From Chloroflexota bacterium (GTDB lineage: Bacteria > Chloroflexota > Anaerolineae > Anaerolineales > Anaerolineaceae): a stretch of 17,757 bases of DNA. The stretch lies in assembly GCA_029265085.1 (NCBI GenBank), contig JAJUJY010000086.1, positions 1 to 17,757 on the forward strand, given 5' to 3'. The translations under genes and the position numbers were made by a program. This document shows, piece by piece, positions 1 to 6,604 of the stretch (position 1 is its first letter; the number at the start of each line of letters is the position of its first letter). The notes under the pieces were generated by a model. That model ran no database searches, was not told the origin of the DNA, and worked only from the letters and a program-made list of their open reading frames with translations.

Positions 1-240
1 CAACCAAAACGCTACCAGTAGTTAGTTGTTTAATGGGACCTGGACTACCCCCTAAATTTTGTGTAATTCGATGTGTATCCAGAGAAACCTCCTGGCACAT
101 TAATATTTGGATCCCCTCAATGCCAGAAAGCAATTAGAATAGGTATAATAATCAACGGATTAGGACAATGGCTGCAAATATTTCCGGCATTAAGGGGAAG
201 TTGGTGAACATATACTTCCTAAATTATAACTTCAAACATT
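1..240 (-). pseudogene. Possible decayed zinc-alcohol-dehydrogenase fragment (weak)
   Basis: No intact gene lies in bases 1-276. Read on the minus strand, one frame at about 210-60 gives pieces that recall the structural-zinc lobe of medium-chain zinc alcohol dehydrogenases. There is a CSHCPN segment and, about 29 residues later, a PGGFSGY segment; the family has CGxCxxC and then GGFAEYV at about that spacing. The third and fourth cysteines are absent, and in-frame stops (near 118-120, 46-48 and 29-31) break the frame. This is motif spacing only, and chance is a real alternative. The same stretch also contains a TATAAT at 144-149 on the plus strand, too far from purB to assign. Confidence 0.18.
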
Positions 241-276
241 CTTTTTGCAACTAAAAATAGATTTGGAATAAATAGC

Positions 277-1665
277 ATGGATAATTTTAACACCTATCAA
301 TCTCCATTTAGCTGGCGGTATGCCAGTCCTCAGATGCGCGAAATTTGGAGCGAAGTATATAAAAGAAAATTGTGGCGGAAAATTTGGGTTGCATTAGCCA
401 ATGTACAGTCAACATACGATCTGGTGACACCTGACCAGGTAGAAGACCTGAAATCACATCAAGATCAAATTAATATCCAAAGAGCACTAGAAATTGAAGA
501 AGAAATTCGACATGATTTAATGGCTGAGATAAAAACATATTCTGAACAGTGCCCAATTGGTGGAGGCATAATTCATCTGGGGGCAACCTCAATGGATATT
601 GAAGACAATGCCGATGCAATCCGGGTTAAAGATGCAATGGGGTTGGTATTAGAGAGATTAAAAACTGTATTATCAAAATTTTGCGAGTTGATCGATTATT
701 GGGCAGGCACACCGATTATGGCCTTCACCCATCTTCAACCAGCCGAACCCTCAACTTTAGGATATCGTTTGTCGCTATATGCCCAAGATTTGTTTGAAGA
801 TTATTCCTTATTACAGGAAACTCGTAATAATATTCGCGGTAAGGGTTTTAAAGGAGCGGTTGGCAGCGCTGCATCCTATGAGGAATTAATTGGAGCAGAA
901 AATTATCCGGGATTTGAAAGACGTTTGAGTGAAGAATTAAACCTTCCTTTTTACATGATTGCCAGTCAAACCTATCCACGGAAACAGGATTACACAGTGA
1001 CCGCGGCATTGGCAGGACTGGCAATTACCATCTCAAAGTTTGCCTTTGACTTGCGAATTTTACAATCTCCGCCGATTGGCGAATGGCGTGAGCCGTTTGG
1101 AAAAAAACAAGTGGGATCCTCTGCAATGCCATTCAAAAGAAATCCGATTCAGGCGGAAAAACTGAATTCGCTAGCTAGATTAGCGGCACAATTCCCACAA
1201 ATTGCCTGGCAAAACGCTGCTCAAAACCTGCTTGAAAGGACACTGGATGATAGTGCCAACCGGCGAACAATATTACCAGAGTCTTTCTTGTTGGCAGATG
1301 AATTATTGATTACCCTGTATAGAATCCTCAATGGATTAACCATCGATCAAGAAGCAATTTCGCGGAATTTATCAATTTTCGGTCCATTCGCCAGTACTGA
1401 AAAAGTTCTCATGGCTTTAGGAAAAGCTGGCGCAGACCGCCAACAAATGCACGAAGTATTACGAAACCATTCACTGGCTTCTTGGGAAGAGGTACGGCTG
1501 GGAAAACCCAACACTTTGATCGATCGAATATTGCACGATCCATTTATATTGCAATATTTGAGACAAGAAGACATAATAAATTTGATGCGAGTAGAAGAAT
1601 ACATCGGGCATTCTGAATCAAAATCGAAACAAATGGCACAAAAAATACGATTAATCATAGGATAA
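277..1665 (+). CDS. purB: Adenylosuccinate lyase
   Basis: The 462-residue product belongs to the fumarase/aspartase superfamily. It should cleave SAICAR to AICAR plus fumarate, and adenylosuccinate to AMP plus fumarate, in cytosolic purine synthesis; family members act as homotetramers. The superfamily signature loop GSSAMPFKRNP is at residues 280-290 and contains the catalytic serine. Other visible sites are LGATSMDIEDN (101-111), THLQPAEPS (151-159, H152 the likely general acid) and EEIRHD (75-80, H79). The YQSPFSWRY start is typical of the shorter bacterial PurB type, and the length is normal. The ATG at 277 fits the N-terminal homology, although only a weak GGAAT precedes it. The next gene begins 116 nt downstream with no clear terminator between, so co-transcription with the DUF362 gene is possible. 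Identification is firm; the separate promoter is not located. Confidence 0.95.
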   Translation: MDNFNTYQSPFSWRYASPQMREIWSEVYKRKLWRKIWVALANVQSTYDLVTPDQVEDLKSHQDQINIQRALEIEEEIRHDLMAEIKTYSEQCPIGGGIIHLGATSMDIEDNADAIRVKDAMGLVLERLKTVLSKFCELIDYWAGTPIMAFTHLQPAEPSTLGYRLSLYAQDLFEDYSLLQETRNNIRGKGFKGAVGSAASYEELIGAENYPGFERRLSEELNLPFYMIASQTYPRKQDYTVTAALAGLAITISKFAFDLRILQSPPIGEWREPFGKKQVGSSAMPFKRNPIQAEKLNSLARLAAQFPQIAWQNAAQNLLERTLDDSANRRTILPESFLLADELLITLYRILNGLTIDQEAISRNLSIFGPFASTEKVLMALGKAGADRQQMHEVLRNHSLASWEEVRLGKPNTLIDRILHDPFILQYLRQEDIINLMRVEEYIGHSESKSKQMAQKIRLIIG

Positions 1666-1770
1666 GCTTCCATCAAGTTTTAGCCAAGTGTTACTGGACG
1701 CGTATGATATGGTTCTGTAAAATCTTATTGGTGGTCTAAGCCTGGATTATCGCTCAGTAACCCCAATTTT

Positions 1771-1776
1771 AGGAGG
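1771..1776 (+). promoter_or_regulatory. Strong ribosome-binding site of the DUF362 gene
   Basis: A full AGGAGG lies five bases before the ATG at 1782, which fixes that start. Confidence 0.8.
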
Positions 1777-1781
1777 AATCA

Positions 1782-2999
1782 ATGAGCACATTCAACGGCA
1801 AAGGAAAAGTTGCTGTTCTCAAAACATCACCGGATACGGTATTAGATGATATTGAGCGATTGATGCAATTGGCAGGTGTCGATCAGGCACTCCCAAAAGA
1901 TGTGTCAACTGGCTTAAAAATTAATATTTCATGGCAAACATGGTATCCAGCCTGCTCAACCACCCCCTGGCAGCTCGAAGGAACCATTCGAACCCTTCAA
2001 AAATTAGGCTATACCGACCTGGTAGGCATCCACAACGATACAGTAGTGGTGGATACTAGCCTGGGAGAAGTAAATAACAAACATAAATATGTCACAGACA
2101 AAATGAATGTGACGTGTGAATATTTATACCAGGAGCAATTTGATTGGGTTCGATACGAACCAAAATCACGTCCTTTTCTCGTTTTAGACAAAGTTTACCC
2201 CGAAGGTGTTTACATCCCGAAATCCCTCATAGGGAAAAACATCGTTCATCTACCCACTGTTAAAACGCATGTATTTACTACAATTACCGGGGCAATGAAA
2301 AATGCTTTTGGTGGTTTACTGCACCGCAACCGCCACTGGACTCACAGTGTTATCCATGAAACCCTGGTTGACCTTTTAACCATCCAACAGGAAATTCACC
2401 CTGGTATTTTTGCAGTGATGGATGGCACTTTCGCGGGAGATGGTCCCGGTCCTCGTGCAATGCGTTGGCATGAAAAAAATATTTTGATTGCCTCTGCGGA
2501 TCAAGTAGCGATTGATGCAGTTTCTGCGAAACTTCAGGGATTTGACCCAATGTCAATTCCATTCATTCGAATTGCTCATGAATTAGGGTTGGGAGTAGGC
2601 GACCCAAGAGAGATTGAAATTGTTGGCTATGATATCAATCAGGAACCGGATTGGCGCTTTGTCCAAGAGGATACCTTTGCGTCAAAAGGCCAAAAAATGA
2701 TTTATCACGGACCGCTTAAACCTTTTGAAAAAATCTTATTGCAAAGTCCAATTGTCCCGTGGAGTTTCTTTGCGAGCAATTTCTATCACAATGTCTACTG
2801 GTATCCATTTGTAGGCCGAAAACGGGTTGAGGAAGCACTCCAGAACCCTTGGGGACAACTCTTTAAAAACTATGGAAACGGTGAAGTGGTTATGCCAGGC
2901 ATGGAACCCAAAACTGTTATTCAAGCGGGTGTGGCCTTAGGTGCACTGGCTGCTGCCATTGGCGCTGGTGCTTGGTTATTGAGTAAAAACAAGAAGTAA
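1782..2999 (+). CDS. DUF362 family protein with C-terminal membrane anchor
   Basis: The 405-residue protein has the features of DUF362 (PF04015), a family of uncertain biochemical function whose members are sometimes fused to ferredoxin domains. The recognisable core is the LPTVKTHVFTTITGAMKNAFGG segment (about 157-178), followed by a His/Arg-rich HRNRHWTH stretch, VMDGTFAGDGPGP (212-224) and SADQVAIDAVSAKLQGFDP (about 238-256). The N-terminal part (LKINISWQTWYP, then TPWQLEGTIRTLQKLGYTDLVG) matches the usual Rossmann-like opening. No 4Fe-4S cysteine motif is present; only two cysteines are seen. Residues about 379-400 form a Gly/Ala-rich hydrophobic segment followed by SKNKK, suggesting a C-terminal tail anchor in the membrane with the catalytic part cytosolic. 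It sits between purB and glnA, but nothing in the sequence ties it to either pathway. Family assignment is good; function is unknown. Confidence 0.85.
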   Translation: MSTFNGKGKVAVLKTSPDTVLDDIERLMQLAGVDQALPKDVSTGLKINISWQTWYPACSTTPWQLEGTIRTLQKLGYTDLVGIHNDTVVVDTSLGEVNNKHKYVTDKMNVTCEYLYQEQFDWVRYEPKSRPFLVLDKVYPEGVYIPKSLIGKNIVHLPTVKTHVFTTITGAMKNAFGGLLHRNRHWTHSVIHETLVDLLTIQQEIHPGIFAVMDGTFAGDGPGPRAMRWHEKNILIASADQVAIDAVSAKLQGFDPMSIPFIRIAHELGLGVGDPREIEIVGYDINQEPDWRFVQEDTFASKGQKMIYHGPLKPFEKILLQSPIVPWSFFASNFYHNVYWYPFVGRKRVEEALQNPWGQLFKNYGNGEVVMPGMEPKTVIQAGVALGALAAAIGAGAWLLSKNKK

Positions 3000-3020
3000 T
3001 TAACAAAACCAAAGTCAGAA

Positions 3021-3078
3021 TTGGGAATTACTCTCCCAAAATCATTTGGGAGAGATCATCACTTCTCTAAGGAGAGTA
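3021..3078 (+). promoter_or_regulatory. Leader with competing hairpins over the glnA ribosome-binding site
   Basis: A perfect 10-bp stem with an ATCA loop is formed by 3031-3040 (CTCTCCCAAA) and 3045-3054 (TTTGGGAGAG). No T-run follows, so it does not look like a terminator. The left arm has two other possible partners. Bases 3029-3036 (TACTCTCC) are a perfect 8-bp complement of 3071-3078 (GGAGAGTA), which contains the glnA Shine-Dalgarno. Bases 3034-3039 (TCCCAA) can pair with 3021-3026 (TTGGGA). The pairings are read directly from the sequence; a regulatory role is inference. Confidence 0.45.
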
Positions 3079-3079
3079 T

Positions 3080-4498
3080 ATGTTCAAAGACTTCTCAGAA
3101 GCAGCTGAATTTATCACAGCAAACGAAATTCGTATGGTTGACTTGAAATTCAGCGACTTGTGGGGCCGTTGGCATCACGTCACCATATCCGCCAGTGAAT
3201 TTACTCCATCACTGATGTCCAATGGTGTAGGTTTTGATGGATCCAGTGTCGGTTTTAAGAGTGTAAAATCCGGAGATATGGTCCTCGTTCCCGATCTGAC
3301 AACAGGATTTGTTGATCCATTTTGGGAAACCCCAACGATTAGTTTTATCTGCAACACACTAGAAGCAGATACCAAAGAGCTGTTTTTCCGCGATCCACGC
3401 GAAGTTTGCCGGCGTGCAGAAAAATTTATGCAAACTACTGGGATTGCCGACCAGGCTATTTGGGGACCAGAATTTGAATTTTACGTATTCAGTAAAGTCC
3501 AATTTGACAATAATATCAACATAGCCAGTTATCGGGTCGATTCGGTAGAATCGAATTGGAATTCAGCCAATGGTGGACACGGGCATTTTATCCCGATTCA
3601 TGGCGGTTACCATGCGATTCCTCCACGAGATCAGCTCTATAATCTGCGCGCAGATATGGTCACTACCCTGGAAGACCTGGGTATTCCTGTGAAATACCAC
3701 CATCATGAAGTCGGTGGACCTGGCCAATGCGAGATTGAAACACCATTAATGAATATGATGAACGCGGCTGATGCTTGTTTCATCATCAAATATGTCACCA
3801 AGATGATCGCGATGGAATCAGGCCAAACCGTGACATTCTTGCCGAAACCCCTCTTCGGTGAAGCAGGAAACGGTATGCATTTCCACCAGCTGCTCCGTAA
3901 AGACAACAAGAATCTCTTTTATGACGCAAATGGTCCTTGGTTATTAAGCGAGACAGCCCTGCATTATATTGGTGGTTTGTTATCTCACGCTCCGGCGTTG
4001 CTTGCATTTACTAACCCCAGCACCAATTCATACCGCCGGCTTGTTCCAGGATTTGAAGCCCCAGTAAACAATTTCTACTCTAGCGGAAATCGCAGCGCTG
4101 CAATTCGTGTGCCCAAATATGCAACCCAACCAGAAAAAGTTCGATTCGAATTCAGACCTCCTGATGGCACCTGTAACCCATATCTAGCGATGGCTGGTAT
4201 GCTGATGGCTGGATTGGATGGCATCCGCAATAAAATTGATCCCACCAAAGCTGGATTTGGACCAATTGACGACGATATCTTCAGTTGGACTCCCGAACAA
4301 CGCACAACGATTAAGAGCCTGCCTACTTCACTGGAAGAAGCTCTCAGTGCCCTCAAGAGTGATCATCAATTCCTCCTGGAGGGTGGTGTCTTTAGCCTGG
4401 AGATGATTAATGATTGGATCAAATCCAAGAGTGCTGAAGATTATCAGGTACGATCGCGCCCGCACCCATACGAAGTGCAAATGTATTTCGACCTGTAA
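3080..4498 (+). CDS. glnA: Type I glutamine synthetase (GSI-beta-like, no adenylylation Tyr)
   Basis: The 472-residue enzyme makes glutamine from glutamate, ammonia and ATP in the cytosol; the family forms dodecamers. An N-terminal beta-grasp domain (to about residue 100) contains FDGSSVGF (52-59). The catalytic domain shows the metal ligands E131 and E133 (GPEFEF), E210 and E218 (HHHEVGGPGQCE), H267 (GNGMHFHQ) and E357 (FEFRPPDG), plus the flap Glu E326 in RRLVPGFEAPV. Length and the insertion around residues 155-180 (GGHGHFIPIHGGYHAIPP) point to the beta subtype. In that subtype a loop tyrosine is normally adenylylated; the aligned site here, PIDDDIFSW, has F401 instead. An AAGGAG at 3069-3074 precedes the ATG by five bases, and an unusual leader hairpin lies just upstream. 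A strong terminator follows. Identity is certain; loss of adenylylation control is inferred from the alignment I made by eye. Confidence 0.97.
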   Translation: MFKDFSEAAEFITANEIRMVDLKFSDLWGRWHHVTISASEFTPSLMSNGVGFDGSSVGFKSVKSGDMVLVPDLTTGFVDPFWETPTISFICNTLEADTKELFFRDPREVCRRAEKFMQTTGIADQAIWGPEFEFYVFSKVQFDNNINIASYRVDSVESNWNSANGGHGHFIPIHGGYHAIPPRDQLYNLRADMVTTLEDLGIPVKYHHHEVGGPGQCEIETPLMNMMNAADACFIIKYVTKMIAMESGQTVTFLPKPLFGEAGNGMHFHQLLRKDNKNLFYDANGPWLLSETALHYIGGLLSHAPALLAFTNPSTNSYRRLVPGFEAPVNNFYSSGNRSAAIRVPKYATQPEKVRFEFRPPDGTCNPYLAMAGMLMAGLDGIRNKIDPTKAGFGPIDDDIFSWTPEQRTTIKSLPTSLEEALSALKSDHQFLLEGGVFSLEMINDWIKSKSAEDYQVRSRPHPYEVQMYFDL

Positions 4499-4516
4499 GA
4501 ACACTGAAATCAATAC

Positions 4517-4553
4517 AAAAAACGACCTGTTTTTATTTTGCAGGTCGTTTTTT
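4517..4553. terminator. Bidirectional intrinsic terminator, glnA / DUF971
   Basis: AAAAAACGACCTG (4517-4529) pairs perfectly with CAGGTCGTTTTTT (4541-4553) around an 11-nt T-rich loop. The stem has a T-run on its right side and, by symmetry, one on the minus strand. It therefore suits both converging genes, which end at 4498 (plus) and 4581 (minus). Confidence 0.92.
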
Positions 4554-4580
4554 AATTAACCAAATTAGAAATTTAAGATC

Positions 4581-4931
4581 CTATGAGGGGTTTTTTCTGC
4601 ATTCTGAACAAGGACACAATGCACGCAGAAAATGCCAATTGTAGATACCAAAATGATGCCCATCTTCCCATTCAAAAGAGATAGCATACGTTCCAACGGC
4701 TTCAACCTTCCTGATTTGGGTTTGAGCATTATCCGGTAATACCATTTCAAATACCTCTGGATCTGGTTCAGACCGCATGTTTTCATGTCCACCCCGGCAA
4801 GTAGCACATGGACAGGCTGCTCGCAGCAAACCAAATGGATACACAGATTGATGGCCACCATTCCATTCGATCACCAGCTGCCGAATAGTGCGGTTTGCGG
4901 ATATTTTGGTTGGATTGACAAGATCAGACAT
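4581..4931 (-). CDS. DUF971 (GBBH-like N-terminal domain) protein with two CPCxxC motifs
   Basis: The 116-residue product fits DUF971 (PF06155), the small domain also found at the N-terminus of gamma-butyrobetaine hydroxylase. There it binds zinc through a CxCxxC motif and a distant His. Here two such motifs occur: C40-P-C42-A-T-C45-R and C106-P-C108-S-E-C111-R. The protein is an internal repeat. Residues 21-46 and 86-112 share the pattern xEWxxGH...Y...LRAxCPCxxCR, with H27 and H92 in matching places. Standalone bacterial DUF971 proteins have been loosely connected with Fe-S or metal proteins, but the function is unknown. The gene is last in a minus-strand group after cax and the SH3b gene, 22 nt downstream of the latter, and ends at the shared terminator. 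The start is set by the edge of homology; the ribosome-binding site is weak. No hydroxylase domain is attached. Confidence 0.85.
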   Translation of the reverse strand: MSDLVNPTKISANRTIRQLVIEWNGGHQSVYPFGLLRAACPCATCRGGHENMRSEPDPEVFEMVLPDNAQTQIRKVEAVGTYAISFEWEDGHHFGIYNWHFLRALCPCSECRKNPS

Positions 4932-4953
4932 AAAGTATCACCCGCCCTTTCCT

Positions 4954-5424
4954 CTATGGTTGAATAACGGTTAAGTAATCAGATGCAGCCCAACCGGCCC
5001 GGTTTTTATCATACGGAGACTCAAGATACCACCACACATAACCATCTGCAGATTGAGGGCCATCAACAATTTGAAAAACTTCACTATCCATTGCCAAAGA
5101 TAAAATTGATCCGCTGGTACCTGCCGTTGACCGCAACCTTAATCCTCCGCCTTCTGTTCCAAAAATTTGAACATACACACCAACCTTAAATCCATTTTGA
5201 ACCAAAGGTGTACCACCTTCAGGCGTTGGGGTTGCATTGACAACGAGTGTGGGTGTGGTGGTTGCTGAGGGAGCTGGTACAACCGTAAATTGAACTTCAG
5301 AGGTGTTACTTGTAATTTCTCCAGGTTTAAAAGCCCAGGCGAACAACAACACAAACACCAGAAGTAAAACACCTACTCCTATTCCACCGATGAAAACCCA
5401 TCCTGATAAACGATTGAAATTCAT
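4954..5424 (-). CDS. Membrane-anchored SH3b-domain protein
   Basis: The 156-residue product has a short N-terminal basic stretch, one hydrophobic segment at about 9-32 and a Pro/Thr/Ser-rich linker at about 38-75. A bacterial SH3 domain occupies about 78-154, with the typical GGGLRLRSTAGTSGSILSLAMDSEVFQIVDGP pattern, then WWYLES and AGWAASDYLTV. The layout suggests a signal anchor with the SH3b domain outside the cell membrane. Such domains often bind cell-wall or other surface polymers, but no enzymatic domain is present and the ligand is unknown. Only 8 nt separate it from the cax stop codon, and its likely Shine-Dalgarno (AGGA) overlaps the cax stop region, so translation is probably coupled. 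Placement in a transcript with cax and DUF971 is likely. The domain call is firm; the role is unknown. Confidence 0.85.
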   Translation of the reverse strand: MNFNRLSGWVFIGGIGVGVLLLVFVLLFAWAFKPGEITSNTSEVQFTVVPAPSATTTPTLVVNATPTPEGGTPLVQNGFKVGVYVQIFGTEGGGLRLRSTAGTSGSILSLAMDSEVFQIVDGPQSADGYVWWYLESPYDKNRAGWAASDYLTVIQP

Positions 5425-5432
5425 AAAGCGAA

Positions 5433-6527
5433 TTATCCTATGGTTGGTAACAAGAAGAAAGCAAGGCCGAGAATGATATAAACTGCCAGCAATGCAGCTC
5501 CTTCTAACCAGTTTGATTCTCCATCCGATGATACCAATGCAGCAATTAAAACCGCTGCCCCTAGTGCCAACAATTCAAACTGATTAAAGATGAGCGTGAG
5601 TGGATTTCCCATTGCCAAACTGACAAAAACGAGTAACGGTGCAACAAATAAAGCAATTTGCAAACTAGATGAAACAGCAATTTCTACGCTCAAATCCATC
5701 TGATTGCGGTACGCAACAGTTACCGCCACCAAATGTTCAGCCACATTTCCAATGATTGGTATCAAGATAATTCCCAAGAAGAATTCTGATAAGCCAAACA
5801 CCGCCACAACACTTTCCACTGCCCCAACCAGTAATTCTGACATCCAGACAACCCCAGCAGTACTCAACGTCAGCATAATTAATGCCTGACTCAGCGGCAT
5901 ATGATGATTATTCTTGGGGATTTCTTGAGTAGGTCGAGCAGATATGGGGCTGGAAGAAGACTTAAGCGAAAAAACCAAACCCAAAATATAAAGGATGATC
6001 ATGACAGCAGCAACACCCAGGCTCAATACTTCCACCTGAATACTATCATCCGGTCCGATTGAATGGCTAAATAGCGAAGGAATAACCAACGCCAGGATCG
6101 AAAGGGTTAACAGGATCGCATGATTTCCGGATTGGCGGCGATCAAAGATCTGTATGCCGTTTTTCACCCCCCCAGCAACCATTGCAGCACCCATCACCAA
6201 CAGCAAGTTTCCCAGGATCGAGCCAGTAATCGATGCCTTAACCAATTCGAGATAACCTGCTTTAATCGCTATCAGGGTGATAATCAATTCTGCGGCATTG
6301 CCAAGCGTCGCATTTAACAAACCGCCAATTTTCGGCCCAGTAAATACCGCTAAAGCTTCTGTAGATTCACCTATCAAACCGGCTAGTGGTACCACAGCGA
6401 TTGCTGCCAAAATAAAAACCCAGATATCTCCCCAATGGGCTTGTTCAGCAATAATCGCAAAGGGTAAAGCTGCCAATAAGAATGTTAATGGTTTTGAAAT
6501 AAAATAATTACGGATTTTTTTCATCAT
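5433..6527 (-). CDS. cax: Ca2+/H+ antiporter of the CAX family
   Basis: The product is a multi-pass membrane protein of the CaCA superfamily, expected to expel Ca2+ in exchange for protons. Both alpha repeats are clear. The first contains GLLNATLGNAAELIITLIAIKAG and then VKASITGSILGNLLLVMGAAM; the second contains FFLGIILIPIIGNVAEHLVAV and then SLQIALFVAPLLV. The Asn/Glu residues of GNAAE and GNVAE are the family's ion-binding positions. About ten or eleven hydrophobic segments are visible, split by a short hydrophilic loop (SSSSPISARPTQEIPKNNHH), and length is normal for CAX. The frame is open to an ATG at 6569, but I place the start at 6527 (or 6524, an adjacent ATG). GGAGAGGA (complement of 6531-6538) lies just before this pair, and a TATAAT at 6552-6547 lies inside the longer version. 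It is first in the minus-strand trio and divergent from the kinase gene. Confidence 0.92.
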   Translation of the reverse strand: MMKKIRNYFISKPLTFLLAALPFAIIAEQAHWGDIWVFILAAIAVVPLAGLIGESTEALAVFTGPKIGGLLNATLGNAAELIITLIAIKAGYLELVKASITGSILGNLLLVMGAAMVAGGVKNGIQIFDRRQSGNHAILLTLSILALVIPSLFSHSIGPDDSIQVEVLSLGVAAVMIILYILGLVFSLKSSSSPISARPTQEIPKNNHHMPLSQALIMLTLSTAGVVWMSELLVGAVESVVAVFGLSEFFLGIILIPIIGNVAEHLVAVTVAYRNQMDLSVEIAVSSSLQIALFVAPLLVFVSLAMGNPLTLIFNQFELLALGAAVLIAALVSSDGESNWLEGAALLAVYIILGLAFFLLPTIG

Positions 6528-6546
6528 AGTTCCTCTCCCGGGACTA

Positions 6547-6552
6547 ATTATA
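6547..6552 (-). promoter_or_regulatory. Candidate -10 element of the cax operon
   Basis: A perfect TATAAT (minus strand) lies 20 nt before the preferred cax start, leaving room for the GGAGAGGA ribosome-binding site. No good -35 is seen at the usual distance. A transcript starting near 6540 would exclude the upstream ATG at 6569. Confidence 0.5.
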
Positions 6553-6579
6553 TCCGAATCATCAACCAACTTTACTTAA

Positions 6580-6588
6580 TGTTATAAT
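6580..6588 (+). promoter_or_regulatory. Extended -10 promoter of the kinase-rpe operon
   Basis: TGTTATAAT is a perfect extended -10 (TG, one base, TATAAT). The predicted transcription start is near 6595, only about ten bases before the kinase ATG at 6605, so the leader would be very short. No convincing -35 is present, which is usual for extended -10 promoters. Confidence 0.6.
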
Positions 6589-6604
6589 CGGTCAAGAAAA
6601 CATT

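Noticed and set aside
1347..1676. Open frame of 109 codons opposite the end of purB
   Set aside because: It lies antisense to a clear purB and its product shows no recognisable domain; it is a shadow of the coding sequence.
3031..3054. 10-bp hairpin before glnA as an intrinsic terminator of the DUF362 gene
   Set aside because: No T-run follows on either strand, and the stem is only 13 nt upstream of the codons' ribosome-binding region; a leader structure fits better.
4565..4861. Minus-strand open frame of 98 codons within the DUF971 gene region
   Set aside because: It overlaps the DUF971 gene in another frame on the same strand, shows no family motif and has no ribosome-binding site.
6528..6569. 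Longer cax N-terminus starting at 6569
   Set aside because: It has no Shine-Dalgarno, encodes a polar stretch unlike the family, and overlaps a perfect TATAAT; the inner ATG pair has a good ribosome-binding site.
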